A stretch of DNA of 64,000 bases from Angelakisella massiliensis (GTDB lineage Bacteria > Bacillota > Clostridia > Oscillospirales > Ruminococcaceae). The notes beneath the pieces are model-generated. The model saw only the letters and a list, made by a program, of their open reading frames with translations. It made no database searches and was not told the DNA's origin. The translations under genes and the position numbers were made by a program. The stretch is from NCBI RefSeq assembly GCF_900104675.1, contig NZ_LT629945.1, positions 129,001-193,000 of the forward strand, read 5' to 3'. Shown here in pieces: positions 1-8,165 of this stretch (within the stretch, counting starts at the first letter, position 1; each line of letters opens with the position of its first letter).

Positions 1-195
1 CGGATCATCACGGAAAATACACCCGCCGCCCTCTTTACATTTTCCACAGGCGATGCAGTCCCTCACCGGACCGTTTCCCAGCTGAACCAGCTCCCATTCC
101 AGACCCTCCCGCTCCAATTGGGCCGCCACGGCCATCAGTGCCGTGTAGGTACATCCTTTTGCTCTGGGGCTGCCATTGATCAGTAATACCTTCAT
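1..195 (-). CDS. Flavodoxin-family NAD(P)H-dependent FMN reductase (3' end cut off by window)
   Basis: Only the first 65 codons are in the window; the gene continues past the left edge. The ATG at 195 follows a purine-rich GAGGAGG ribosome site. The protein opens with MKVLLINGSPR, the beta-strand plus phosphate-binding loop typical of the FMN_red/flavodoxin_2 fold. It continues to a CIACGKC cysteine cluster near residues 47-53, the pattern of clostridial flavodoxin-family reductases and iron-sulfur flavoproteins. The expected role is cytosolic FMN-dependent reduction using NAD(P)H or ferredoxin. The physiological substrate cannot be told from the fragment. Confidence 0.8.
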   Translation of the reverse strand, partial: MKVLLINGSPRAKGCTYTALMAVAAQLEREGLEWELVQLGNGPVRDCIACGKCKEGGGCIFRDDP

Positions 196-480
196 CCTTC
201 TTCCTCCTCACTAGCCCTCTGGATTTGTTCCGGAAAGGGCGATTTTAATCATTTTTATCATACCATATCATCCGCGGCCTTGACAATGCGCCTTTTCTTT
301 CTCACCGCCAAATGTCACCCGTGGAAAAAAACCAAAAGCAATCTCCGGCCGAATTGAAGAAAGCTCTGCCGGCAGGGCATTCTGCGTCCAAAGGCCAAGC
401 TTCCCGGCATCTTTTTCCCGCAGCCATCTTCCGGCAAGTTCCAAGTAATCAAAAGACAGAACCTTTCTCCCGCAGTAAAC

Positions 481-619
481 AGCGAGCGGCTTTGTCCGGC
501 TTTACCCGGGCAAATAGCGAGCGGGCGGTACCACCTCTTTCAGAATAAGAACAGAAACCATTCCTCACATCCGTTCCCCTTAGCACTAAAAGGTACCGGC
601 CAAAACAGTGGCAGGTACC
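481..619 (-). repeat. Dispersed intergenic repeat, long unit, copy L1
   Basis: About 140 bp, similar end to end to copy L2 at 936-1072 and, on the opposite strand, to the units at 35,201-35,344 and 35,471-35,634. Shared blocks include a CGGCTTTACCCGGGCAA-like segment, AGAACAGAAACCAT, and AAAAGGTACCGGCCAAAACA followed by GGCAGG. Divergence is mostly single substitutions, as expected of an old non-coding repeat family. Confidence 0.75.
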
Positions 620-844
620 TTCCCTTTTTTCCTTATGAAATGAAAATCACTCCCGCCCCCAAAAGGTTGATAGCGCAGCGAAGGCGTTGTGAGGGCGCTT
701 GTTACCCCTAAAGGGTACAGGCAACCGAGCAGCCGAAGCAAGCGGGACCTTTTGGGGAGAAGGAGCGGTGACGGAGCGGTCGAGGAATGCCCAATTCTCA
801 ATTGGGTGTTCCGAGAGTAGCGCAGTCCACCGCGACGCGGGTTT

Positions 845-866
845 CCAAAGGGACAAGTCCCTTTGG
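845..866. repeat. Short perfect palindrome of the dispersed repeat family
   Basis: Arms CCAAAGGGAC and GTCCCTTTGG are perfectly complementary around a 2-nt centre (AA). The palindrome is followed by GGTGTAACCCCC. The same palindrome recurs at 1115-1136 and, with centre TC, at 35,144-35,165 and 35,414-35,435. Confidence 0.8.
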
Positions 867-935
867 GTGTAACCCCCGTCACCAACTTTTACCCAACAGG
901 CATCCTGGATAAAGGAGCAATCCCCGTCCAAAAGC

Positions 936-1072
936 AGCGAGTGGATTGTCCGGCTTTACCCGGACAACCGGCGAGCGGACGGTTCTGCCTCTGCCATGAC
1001 AGGAGCAGAAACTATCCCTCCTGCCCGTTCCTTTAAAACTAAAAGGTACAGTCCAAAACATCGGCAGGCACT
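936..1072 (-). repeat. Dispersed intergenic repeat, long unit, copy L2
   Basis: Begins with AGCGAGTGGATTGTCCGGC and ends with CATCGGCAGGCACT, the reverse complement of the two ends of the copies at 35.2 and 35.5 kb. It is followed 43 bp later by the palindrome at 1115-1136. The long unit and the palindrome therefore sit next to each other here as they do in the right-hand block. Confidence 0.75.
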
Positions 1073-1114
1073 TTCCCGGACTAACCCACCCGCTGCAGCC
1101 ACAACAATGGGTTT

Positions 1115-1136
1115 CCAAAGGGACAAGTCCCTTTGG
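1115..1136. repeat. Short perfect palindrome, second left copy
   Basis: Identical arms to the copy at 845-866 (CCAAAGGGAC / GTCCCTTTGG, centre AA), preceded by GGGTTT and followed by GGCGCATCCC. It lies outside any gene. Confidence 0.8.
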
Positions 1137-1323
1137 GCGCATCCCTTGGCACAATCCTTTGATTAAACTTCAGCCAGATAAGAGGCACCATCTCTGCCAG
1201 GCATGTGGAATGGACTTCAACCCAGCAAAAGTCCCTTTGGGCGTAACCCCCTCCCCAAAACTTCCGATCTATCCACTCCCAATCACAGGCCAGCACCCTG
1301 CACCCGCACCTTGTCAGACACAC

Positions 1324-1362
1324 CAAAGCCCCCGGGAAATATCCCAGGGGCCTGCATTTTTA
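1324..1362 (-). terminator. Probable terminator after nfnB
   Basis: Ten-bp stem GCCCCCGGGA (1328-1337) / TCCCAGGGGC (1342-1351) with one mismatch and a 4-nt loop, just past the nfnB stop. A T-run follows on the plus side (1357-1362), while only TTTGG follows on the minus side. It may work weakly in both directions. Confidence 0.5.
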
Positions 1363-1389
1363 ATTTAAATCATCAGATCAGAACGTTTC

Positions 1390-2787
1390 TCAGCCCTGCT
1401 CTTTACCCTTGATATACCGGTCAATGGCGGCAGCGGCATTCTTGCCGGCTCCCATAGCCAGAATGACAGTGGCGGCGCCGGTGACGGCGTCTCCTCCGGC
1501 GTAAACGCCCTCTCTGGTGGTGAGGCCATCATCGCCGTTGGTGACAATGCAGCCGTGGCGGTTGGTCTCCAGTCCGGGAGTGGTGCTGCGGATCAGGGGA
1601 TTGGGGCTGGTGCCGATGGACATGATCATACAGTCCACATCCAGCGTAAAGGTGCATCCTTCCTTGGGGACAGGACGGCGGCGCCCGGAAGCGTCCGGCT
1701 CACCCAGCTCCATCTCCTGGCAGACAATACCTTTGACCATGCCTTTTTCGTCCCCCAACACTTCGATGGGGTTGGAGAGGGTCTTGAAGATGATCCCCTC
1801 CTCCACAGCGTGCTCTATTTCCTCGGCCCGGGCAGGCAGTTCCTCCATGCCCCGGCGGTAAACGATATACACTTCTTCCGCTCCCAGGCGTTTGGCGCAC
1901 CGGGCCGCGTCCATGGCAACGTTGCCGCCGCCCACTACCGCCACCCGTTTGGCGTGCTGCACCGGGGTCTTGCTGTCTGGGCGGTAGGCTTTCATCAGAT
2001 TGATGCGGGTCAGGAACTCATTGGCGGAGTAAACACCGTTGAGGCTCTCGCCGGGGATGCCCATGAACCGGGGCAGTCCAGCGCCGGAACCGATAAAGAC
2101 TGCCTCATTGCCCATCTCAAAAAGCTCATCGATGGTGAGGGTTTTGCCGATGACGATGTCTGTCTCCACATCCACCCCCAGTTCCCGCAGCCCATCGATC
2201 TCCTGACGGACGATATCCTTGGGCAGACGGAACTCGGGAATACCGTAGACCAGCACGCCGCCGGGGGTATGTAAGGCCTCATAAACGGTAACTTTATACC
2301 CCATTTTGGCCAGATCTCCCGCGGCGGTCAGACCGGAGGGACCGGAGCCCACCACCGCTACCCGATGGCCGTTAAAAGGCGGCTTTACAGGTTTTTCCTC
2401 GCTGTGCTGCCGGTGCCAGTCCGCCACGAACCGTTCCAGACGGCCAATGGCCACGCTCTCCCCTTTGACGCCCCGGACACATTTGCCCTCACACTGGTTC
2501 TCCTGAGGACAGACACGTCCGCAGACAGCGGGAAGTGTGCTGGCGGCGGAGAGGACAGCATAAGCCCCTTCCATATCTTCCTGCGCTACCTTCTGGATAA
2601 AGGCAGGAATGTCAATGCCCACCGGGCAGCCGGAAACACAGGGCTTCTTGGGACAATGGAGGCAGCGCTTCGCCTCCTCCACCGCCATTTCATAAGTGTA
2701 GCCCAGGGCCACTTCGTTAAAATTGCCGCTGCGCACCACCGGGTCCTGCACCGGCATGGGACATTTCTTTGGATTCATATTAGCCAT
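1390..2787 (-). CDS. nfnB: NfnB: FAD/[4Fe-4S] large subunit of NADH-dependent reduced ferredoxin:NADP+ oxidoreductase (GltD-like)
   Basis: The 465-residue protein has the GltD/SudA architecture. N-terminal cysteine groups for two [4Fe-4S] clusters lie around residues 42-56 (CLHCPKKPCVSGCP) and 89-103 (CGRVCPQENQCEGKC). An FAD-binding GSGPSGL loop lies near 148, and a second NADPH-binding GGGNVAMDAAR loop near 287. NfnB holds the bifurcating FAD and the NADPH site. With NfnA it couples ferredoxin and NADH oxidation to reduction of two NADP+. The gene lies 1 bp after nfnA on the same strand, so the two are co-transcribed and probably translationally coupled. A glutamate synthase small subunit is the usual misannotation, but no gltB neighbour is present and the adjacent nfnA fixes the call. 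Confidence 0.9.
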   Translation of the reverse strand: MANMNPKKCPMPVQDPVVRSGNFNEVALGYTYEMAVEEAKRCLHCPKKPCVSGCPVGIDIPAFIQKVAQEDMEGAYAVLSAASTLPAVCGRVCPQENQCEGKCVRGVKGESVAIGRLERFVADWHRQHSEEKPVKPPFNGHRVAVVGSGPSGLTAAGDLAKMGYKVTVYEALHTPGGVLVYGIPEFRLPKDIVRQEIDGLRELGVDVETDIVIGKTLTIDELFEMGNEAVFIGSGAGLPRFMGIPGESLNGVYSANEFLTRINLMKAYRPDSKTPVQHAKRVAVVGGGNVAMDAARCAKRLGAEEVYIVYRRGMEELPARAEEIEHAVEEGIIFKTLSNPIEVLGDEKGMVKGIVCQEMELGEPDASGRRRPVPKEGCTFTLDVDCMIMSIGTSPNPLIRSTTPGLETNRHGCIVTNGDDGLTTREGVYAGGDAVTGAATVILAMGAGKNAAAAIDRYIKGKEQG

Positions 2788-2788
2788 C

Positions 2789-3631
2789 TCACTCCACCTC
2801 CTTTTTCAGCAGATGACAGGCCTCTTCCCGGGCGTGGGCCTCAAACTCCCGATACATTCCGCCCCGGTGCATCGCCTCGTCAAAATCCACCTGATGCCCG
2901 TCAAAGTCCGGACCATCCACACAAGCGAACTTCATCTCTCCTCCCACTGTCAAACGGCAGCCGCCGCACATACCGGTGCCGTCGATCATAATGGGGTTCA
3001 TGGAAACGGTGGTTTTGACGCCGTATTTCTTGGTCAGCTGGCAGACAAATTTCATCATCACAAGCGGCCCGATGGCAATCACTTCGTCGTACTGGTTGCC
3101 TTCCTGGATCAGCTTCTCCAGGGCGTTGGTCACCAGTCCCTTTTCACCCCAGCTGCCATCGTCGGACATCTTGGCCACCAAGGCGGAAACCGCTTCAAAT
3201 TCCGGCTCCAAAATCACCAGATCTTTATTACGGAAGCCCACCACACTGTGGACCTGGGCTCCCAGCTCATGGAGGCGTTTGGCCACAGGATAAGCGATAG
3301 CGCAGCCCACACCGCCGCCTACCACAGCCACCTTTTTCAGTCCTTCCAGCTTACTGGGGGTGCCCAGAGGACCTACAAAATCCACCAGACTGTCCCCTTC
3401 TTCCAGCGCGTTGAGCTCCATGGTAGCGCCGCCCACAATCTGAAAAATAATGGTGACAGTACCCTTTTCCCGGTCATAGTCGGCAATGGTCAGCGGCACC
3501 CGCTCCCCATCCTCCGAAGCCCGGAAGATGATGAATTGTCCCGGTTGGGCTTTTTTCGCCACCAGGGGCGCTTCAATGACCATCTTTGTGACAGTGGGAT
3601 TGAGCGCCTGTTTTTCCAGGATCTGATACAA
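2789..3631 (-). CDS. nfnA: NfnA: FAD/[2Fe-2S] small subunit of NADH-dependent reduced ferredoxin:NADP+ oxidoreductase
   Basis: The 280-residue protein resembles ferredoxin-NADP+ reductase and the dihydroorotate dehydrogenase electron-transfer subunit. An FAD-binding barrel comes first (RVPLTIADYD near residue 45). A nucleotide-binding half follows (VAVVGGGVGCA near 104). A C-terminal cluster motif, DGTGMCGGC with a third cysteine in KFACVDGP, binds the [2Fe-2S] centre. NfnA carries the NADH site of the NfnAB complex, which redistributes electrons between ferredoxin, NADH and NADP(H) in the cytosol of fermenting anaerobes. The ATG at 3631 is the first in frame. About 190 nt of leader separates it from the promoter at 3828-3856. 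Confidence 0.9.
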   Translation of the reverse strand: MYQILEKQALNPTVTKMVIEAPLVAKKAQPGQFIIFRASEDGERVPLTIADYDREKGTVTIIFQIVGGATMELNALEEGDSLVDFVGPLGTPSKLEGLKKVAVVGGGVGCAIAYPVAKRLHELGAQVHSVVGFRNKDLVILEPEFEAVSALVAKMSDDGSWGEKGLVTNALEKLIQEGNQYDEVIAIGPLVMMKFVCQLTKKYGVKTTVSMNPIMIDGTGMCGGCRLTVGGEMKFACVDGPDFDGHQVDFDEAMHRGGMYREFEAHAREEACHLLKKEVE

Positions 3632-3827
3632 TGCAATTCGCCTCGCTTCTGAATCTCTTATTTATAAAAGGTATAAAAAACACGTCCGCCTGCTTGGGCG
3701 GCATTCCAGAGCCAATAAAAACTGCTCTGGTTTACAGGGCTCACAGATGTAAGCCTTCCAGCCGAGGGACAAAATACAGGCAGAAGCGCTTCCTAAAAAA
3801 ACCGCTTCCGTTGTCGGCCTGCTGATT

Positions 3828-3856
3828 ATTATAGCATGAACCAAAGCGTTTGGAAA
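3828..3856 (-). promoter_or_regulatory. Promoter of nfnAB
   Basis: On the minus strand there is a perfect -10 TATAAT (3828-3833) with a -35-like TTTCCA (3851-3856) 17 nt upstream. The resulting leader of about 190 nt contains a CCAGAGC/GCTCTGG hairpin and a T-rich run, so it could be structured. I recognise no known riboswitch class in it. Confidence 0.55.
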
Positions 3857-3948
3857 CCGGGCCACAGACAGAAATATTGCAGAATCCCTGAAAAAAATTC
3901 TCACTTTTCAGCAAAGTACACCTGTTTTTTCGGCACCTTTTGCCTGTG

Positions 3949-3984
3949 AAAAAAAAGACCGGCGAGGGCGCTCACCGATCTTTT
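3949..3984 (-). terminator. Intrinsic terminator of the aldo/keto reductase gene
   Basis: Stem GACCGGCGAG (3957-3966) / CTCACCGATC (3971-3980) with two G-U type pairs and a 4-nt loop. On the minus strand it is followed by a run of eight T (3949-3956). It lies 10 bp after the stop codon. Confidence 0.85.
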
Positions 3985-3993
3985 CCATCGTTT

Positions 3994-5124
3994 TCATTTC
4001 TTTTGCTCCAGCCGCTCCTTCAGCTCCAGATGGACCTTCTCCAGCAGCCCCGGAATGGTCAGCCCCTGAGGGCAGGCTCTGGCGCAGCTGCCGCACAAGA
4101 TACATTGATCCGCTCCGGCCTTGCGTTCCAGCAGTTCCTTGTATCCCCCCAAGCCCTTGCCGAAAAGCTTGACGGAATTATAAATATGAAATATCTCAGG
4201 GATATCCACCCCCATTGGGCAGGGGACGCAGTAGCGGCATCCGGTGCAGGGAATGCTCCTCAGTCCCTTGAGGGCCTCTCCCGCCTGGGCGACCAGCTTC
4301 TGTTCTTCCTCTGTAAGGGGCAGCCTAGGATCACTGAAGGTCGCCATATTATCCTCCAGCTGTTCCATGGTAGTCATACCGCTGAGAACCAGGCTGACAT
4401 TGGGCAGACTGGCCACAAAGCGCAGTGCCCAGCTGGCCATGGACCGGTCTGAACCCTGACGGAGGATATCCGCTACCTGCTGGGGAGGCTGTGCCAGAAA
4501 GCCGCCCCGCACCGGCTCCATAACGATGACCGGCACACCGAACTCCACCGTCAGCTCATACAGCTGCCGTGCATCCTCCACAGCCCAGTCAGCATAGTTC
4601 AGCTGGAGCTGGCAAAAATCCCAATGATGCAGCTCCAGCGCCTGGCGAAGCACCTCCGGCTTGTCGTGGAAAGAAAATCCCAGCAGACCGATCTTCCCCT
4701 CTTTTTTCAGCTGCTCCAGCTGAGGAAGGACCTGGTACTTTTGAATGATTTCCAGCCGTTCCGCATCCAGGGCATGACAGAGATAACAGTCGAAATACTC
4801 CACCTGACACCGCTCCAGCTGCTGATGAAACAAACGGGGGACATCTTCCGCTTTCTCCAGCAGCCATACCGGCAGCTTGTCCGCCAGCAGATAGCTGTCC
4901 CGGGGGTGGTCGGCCAGGGCTTTTCCCAGAAAAGCCTCAGAAGTCTGCTGATGGTAAGGATAGGCGGTATCAAAATAGTTGATCCCTCCGGCGATGGCCC
5001 GGTCCACCATTTCCTTGGCCTGCTGATAGCAAATTTTCCCCTGTTCATCCACCGGCAGGCGCATCGCTCCGAAGCCCAGCAGGGAATGGGGCCGTCCACC
5101 TGGATAGAAACTCCGTGTCAGCAT
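3994..5124 (-). CDS. Aldo/keto reductase with C-terminal ferredoxin-type [4Fe-4S] domain
   Basis: The 376-residue protein has an aldo/keto reductase barrel (about residues 1-270). The usual catalytic set is visible: Asp and Tyr in NYFDTAYPYH, Lys in LLADK, and His in YLCHALD. After it come a CTGCRYCVPCP motif (near residue 290) and a CILCGSCARACP motif (near 345), enough for two [4Fe-4S] clusters. This fused form is common in Clostridia and is thought to take electrons from or give them to ferredoxin, not NADPH alone; the substrate is unknown. It is a single-gene unit with its own terminator. The ATG at 5124 gives the usual family start MLTRSFYPGG. Confidence 0.85.
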   Translation of the reverse strand: MLTRSFYPGGRPHSLLGFGAMRLPVDEQGKICYQQAKEMVDRAIAGGINYFDTAYPYHQQTSEAFLGKALADHPRDSYLLADKLPVWLLEKAEDVPRLFHQQLERCQVEYFDCYLCHALDAERLEIIQKYQVLPQLEQLKKEGKIGLLGFSFHDKPEVLRQALELHHWDFCQLQLNYADWAVEDARQLYELTVEFGVPVIVMEPVRGGFLAQPPQQVADILRQGSDRSMASWALRFVASLPNVSLVLSGMTTMEQLEDNMATFSDPRLPLTEEEQKLVAQAGEALKGLRSIPCTGCRYCVPCPMGVDIPEIFHIYNSVKLFGKGLGGYKELLERKAGADQCILCGSCARACPQGLTIPGLLEKVHLELKERLEQKK

Positions 5125-5250
5125 GGAGATATCCCTCCTCAGATACTGTATGATAAATTATAATGTCAGCATAGCACAAACAGCGGCGGCTGGCAAATTT
5201 TTTCTTCCCATGTTTTACAGACTGTTCACAGGGGTAAGGGGAGGCAAACA

Positions 5251-5279
5251 TTGACCTTTTGGGCTGAATACGGTAAAAT
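5251..5279 (+). promoter_or_regulatory. Promoter of the rpe-rnf operon
   Basis: TTGACC (5251-5256) and TAAAAT (5274-5279) are separated by exactly 17 nt and lie 60 bp upstream of the rpe start. This is a good sigma-A type match, the only one seen between the divergent aldo/keto reductase and rpe genes. Confidence 0.6.
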
Positions 5280-5338
5280 ATGATAGATTACAGGCTTTTT
5301 CATTCCTTGTTCTACAGTGTGTCAGGAGGTGCGCCTTT

Positions 5339-6013
5339 ATGGAGATGAAGATCTCCCCCTCTTTGCTGGCCGCGGATTTTTCCCGCCTGAGCCAGGAAAC
5401 CGCCGCCATCGAAGCCGCCGGAGCGGATATGCTCCATCTGGATGTCATGGACGGCCATTTTGTTCCCAATATTTCCTTTGGAATGCCGGTGATTGCTTCT
5501 CTGCGGAAATGCTGCCGGCTGTTTTTTGATGTACACATCATGATCTCGCAGCCTCAGCGTTACCTGGAGGACCTGGCCAAGGCCGGGGCAGATCTGATCA
5601 CTTTCCATGTGGAAGCGGAAGGCGACCCTGGTGAGACGATTGACGCCATCCACCGGCTGGGGCTCAAAGCGGGCATTTCCCTCCGCCCCGGCACCCCAGC
5701 GGAAGCAGTGTTTCCCTGGCTGGACCGGGTGGATCTGGTACTGGTAATGACTGTGGAGCCCGGCTTCGGCGGTCAAAAGTTCCGTGGTGAGATGATGCCC
5801 AAGGTAACTGCCATCCGCCGGGAAGCGGACCGCCTGGGCCGCAGCGACCTGATGGTTCAGGTGGACGGCGGCGTGGCCAGAGATACCATCGCCCTGTGCG
5901 CGGAGGCGGGAGCCGACTGTTTTGTGGCCGGTTCCGCCATCTTCGGCAAGGCGGACTATGAAGCGGAAATTTCCGCTCTGCGTCAGCTGGCCGGACAGGC
6001 TGCCGGCATTTGA
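5339..6013 (+). CDS. rpe: Ribulose-phosphate 3-epimerase
   Basis: The 224-residue TIM-barrel enzyme interconverts ribulose 5-phosphate and xylulose 5-phosphate in the pentose phosphate pathway. Family signatures are present in order: SPSLLAADF at the N-terminus, HLDVMDGHFVPN near residue 34 (metal-binding Asp), DVHIMI near 67, MTVEPGFGGQ near 138, and VDGGV near 178 (second catalytic Asp). Length matches the family. The ATG at 5339 follows an AGGAGGTG site. Another in-frame ATG lies two codons further on. It is the first gene of a plus-strand run that continues 47 bp later with the Rnf-like genes. Confidence 0.93.
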   Translation: MEMKISPSLLAADFSRLSQETAAIEAAGADMLHLDVMDGHFVPNISFGMPVIASLRKCCRLFFDVHIMISQPQRYLEDLAKAGADLITFHVEAEGDPGETIDAIHRLGLKAGISLRPGTPAEAVFPWLDRVDLVLVMTVEPGFGGQKFRGEMMPKVTAIRREADRLGRSDLMVQVDGGVARDTIALCAEAGADCFVAGSAIFGKADYEAEISALRQLAGQAAGI

Positions 6014-6060
6014 TTTTTTCCCATGACCGGCGCTCAGCGCCGTTTTGCAAGGAGTTTTTC

Positions 6061-7128
6061 ATGAAGCGTCTGAAACTGCCCCCAATGGGGGTCTTTCATC
6101 GGGGTATTCCCATGGAGCAGCACAAGGAGCCGGCTTTGTCCCAGCCTCTGGACCTGCTGACCAATACCCCGGAGCCGCAGCGGATGGAGGGCCAGCCGGT
6201 ATATCCGGATCTGGAGCATGTGGAGCCCTTTGAGATCATCCGTGCCGCCAAAGCGGCCGGCATTATTGATGAACGGGACGGCCTTCCCCTGTTTAAAAAG
6301 CTGAAGGCTTGTGTAGCCAAGGGAGTATTCATTCGTGTGGACGCGGTGGATGACGAACCCTATCTGTCCAGTCAGCTGGGGCCTCTGCTTCGTTTCCGGG
6401 AGGAATGCGTCAGCGGCCTTCGTTTGGCCTGCAAAGCCATTACCGCTGCGGACAGCGGTATTATTGAGGTTTACCGGAATATGGCCGACCTGGAAATAAA
6501 AATTCCCCGATCCATTGAAGGGATCCGGGTACGGCGCATTGGAGGGTTTTATCCCACTGAGATCCGCAGCGGCTACAGTCTGGTGGAGGAAGAGGGCAAA
6601 CGCTATCTTTATCTGGGCAGCTGCGCGCTGATCCATCTGCATCGGGCGGTATTTCAGGGCCTTGCCCAAACCACCGCCTTTCTCACCGTGGGGGGCAACT
6701 GTGTCGCCCATCCCTGCAATCTGGAGGTTAGCCTGGGTCTGCCGGTAACTGATGTGCTGGACCGCTGCGGTCTGACGGAAACTCCTACCCGTGTGGTGGT
6801 GGGCGGTTCCATGACAGGCCAATCTGTTTCTGACACGGATAAGGCCCTTGTAACGGTAACCACCAGGGGTGTGCTTGCCTTTCGGGATAAGGAGCAGACC
6901 GACCGTTCTCCCTGCATCCGGTGCGGCCGGTGCGTTCAGGTCTGTCCCATGGGGCTCAATCCCATGATGCTGTACCGAAGCATCCAGCAGGGGCTGGAGC
7001 GGGAGACAGAAGCGTTGGACTACAAGCATTGCATCGAGTGTATGTGCTGCAGCTTTGAGTGCCCCGCCCGGCTGGAAATCGCTGAGGCGATCAAGGAATA
7101 CCGCCGTGGAAGGAGGAGCGCCACATGA
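6061..7128 (+). CDS. RnfC-like protein with two [4Fe-4S] motifs but a degenerate NADH/FMN site
   Basis: The 355-residue protein is shorter than usual RnfC. The start ATG at 6061 (RBS AAGGAG) is preferred to an upstream in-frame ATG at 6010 inside the spacer. It keeps the RnfC N-terminal barrel (PPMGVFHRGIP) and both ferredoxin motifs (Cys 285/288/291/295 and 324/327/330/334). Against canonical RnfC recalled from memory, the glycine-rich GLGGAGFP loop is replaced around residues 67-80 by GIIDERDGLPLFKKL. The ECEPY segment reads DDEPY. This is the NADH/FMN-binding core, so the protein probably does not oxidise NADH as an Rnf complex does. Its stop overlaps the next start (ATGA). Confidence 0.75.
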   Translation: MKRLKLPPMGVFHRGIPMEQHKEPALSQPLDLLTNTPEPQRMEGQPVYPDLEHVEPFEIIRAAKAAGIIDERDGLPLFKKLKACVAKGVFIRVDAVDDEPYLSSQLGPLLRFREECVSGLRLACKAITAADSGIIEVYRNMADLEIKIPRSIEGIRVRRIGGFYPTEIRSGYSLVEEEGKRYLYLGSCALIHLHRAVFQGLAQTTAFLTVGGNCVAHPCNLEVSLGLPVTDVLDRCGLTETPTRVVVGGSMTGQSVSDTDKALVTVTTRGVLAFRDKEQTDRSPCIRCGRCVQVCPMGLNPMMLYRSIQQGLERETEALDYKHCIECMCCSFECPARLEIAEAIKEYRRGRRSAT

Positions 7129-8165
7129 AGCTTTCTTCCCGTACTGCCCCCCATATCCGCGGGGGACGCAGCAACCGCACTGTTATGCTGGACATGATCG
7201 TTACCCTGGCGGCGGTTTACTTTATGGCGTGGTATTATTATGGCCGCAGAGCGCTGATACTGGGGGCGGTTTCAGTGGCTGTCTGTCTGGCTGCTGATCA
7301 CGCCTGCACGCTGCTGCGGGGACGGAAACCGCAGCTGCTGGACCTGTCGGCAGTGGTCACCGGGATGCTGATTCCCTTGATGATGCCTGCTTCCATCCCT
7401 TATCGGGTGCCGGTGGTAGCGGGTCTGTTCGCCATCTGTATCGTCAAGCAGGCTTTCGGCGGACTGGGCAACAACATCTTTAACCCCGCCGCTGCCGGCG
7501 TCGCCTTTGCCATTGTCTGCTGGGGCGGGACGATGTTTGCCTACCCCACTCCCTTTACCCCGCTGGAAACCGTGGGCAACGTTTCCGCTCTGCTCACCTC
7601 CGGCCCCGCTTATACCCTGTATGTGGGAGGCGTGCCCCGGCTGGATGCCGGTACGCTGCTTCAGGGCGTTATCGCCGGCCCCATGGGCACCACCAATGTC
7701 CTTGTCATTGCCGCCTGCGGACTGTATCTGGCTGCCCGGCGCACCATTCATTTCCTTCAGCCGCTGCTGATGCTGGGGACAGTGGCTCTGTGCAGCCTGC
7801 TGTTTCCCCGGGGAATGTCCGAGGGACTGACGTCGGTGGTCAACGAACTGTTTTTCACCCCAGTGGTGTTTTTCGGCGTATTCCTGTTTACCGATCCGGT
7901 AACCACTCCCATCCGGGGTGTGGCCAAAGGACTATATGCTGTCTTTTCGGGCATCCTGTGTGCATTGCTCACCCGCTTCGGCGGTTATGAAATGATGTTT
8001 CCCTTCGCGCTGCTGCTGATGAACGCCTTTGTTCCTCTCTTTGATCTGGCGGCGGAAGCCTATTGCACCAGAGAAAGGAGGCGCGCCTATGAAAAAGCAG
8101 GAGAACACGCATCCAACGACTTCGGACCGGATGACGATGAAGCCGCCCCGGAAGCCCAGGGCTGA
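7125..8165 (+). CDS. RnfD-like membrane protein
   Basis: The 346-residue NqrB/RnfD-family membrane protein has about nine or ten hydrophobic helices. Family landmarks are NIFNPAAAGVAF near residue 120, LFTDPVTTPIRG near 250 and the RFGGYE...FALLLMNAFVPLFD block near 290. The FMN-carrying S-G-A-T type motif expected in the middle of RnfD is not evident; the region reads TSGPAYTL. It overlaps the rnfC-like gene by 4 bp (ATGA) and the rnfE-like gene by 77 bp. The charged C-terminal tail (DDDEAAPEAQG) is unusual for RnfD and is encoded by the overlap. Confidence 0.75.
   Translation: MKLSSRTAPHIRGGRSNRTVMLDMIVTLAAVYFMAWYYYGRRALILGAVSVAVCLAADHACTLLRGRKPQLLDLSAVVTGMLIPLMMPASIPYRVPVVAGLFAICIVKQAFGGLGNNIFNPAAAGVAFAIVCWGGTMFAYPTPFTPLETVGNVSALLTSGPAYTLYVGGVPRLDAGTLLQGVIAGPMGTTNVLVIAACGLYLAARRTIHFLQPLLMLGTVALCSLLFPRGMSEGLTSVVNELFFTPVVFFGVFLFTDPVTTPIRGVAKGLYAVFSGILCALLTRFGGYEMMFPFALLLMNAFVPLFDLAAEAYCTRERRRAYEKAGEHASNDFGPDDDEAAPEAQG

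Larger units (their letters stand above)
196..1323. other. Non-coding stretch made largely of dispersed repeats
   Basis: No convincing gene is present. Open frames on both strands run across repeat copies and have no family resemblance. The stretch holds two long repeat copies (481-619, 936-1072), two complete copies of a perfect short palindrome (845-866, 1115-1136) and a half palindrome near 1227-1250. All are related, in reverse orientation, to the block at 35,144-35,634. Between 640 and 830 there is further low-complexity, GC-rich sequence that I could not assign. Confidence 0.6.

Noticed and set aside
312-548. 78-codon plus-strand frame in the left repeat region
   Set aside because: It runs through repeat copy L1, has no ribosome site and no family resemblance.
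845-866. CRISPR-like repeat array
   Set aside because: The palindromes are few, irregularly spaced and not separated by uniform spacers; no cas gene is present.
1390-2787. Glutamate synthase small subunit (gltD)
   Set aside because: The adjacent nfnA-type gene and absence of gltB make NfnB the better call.
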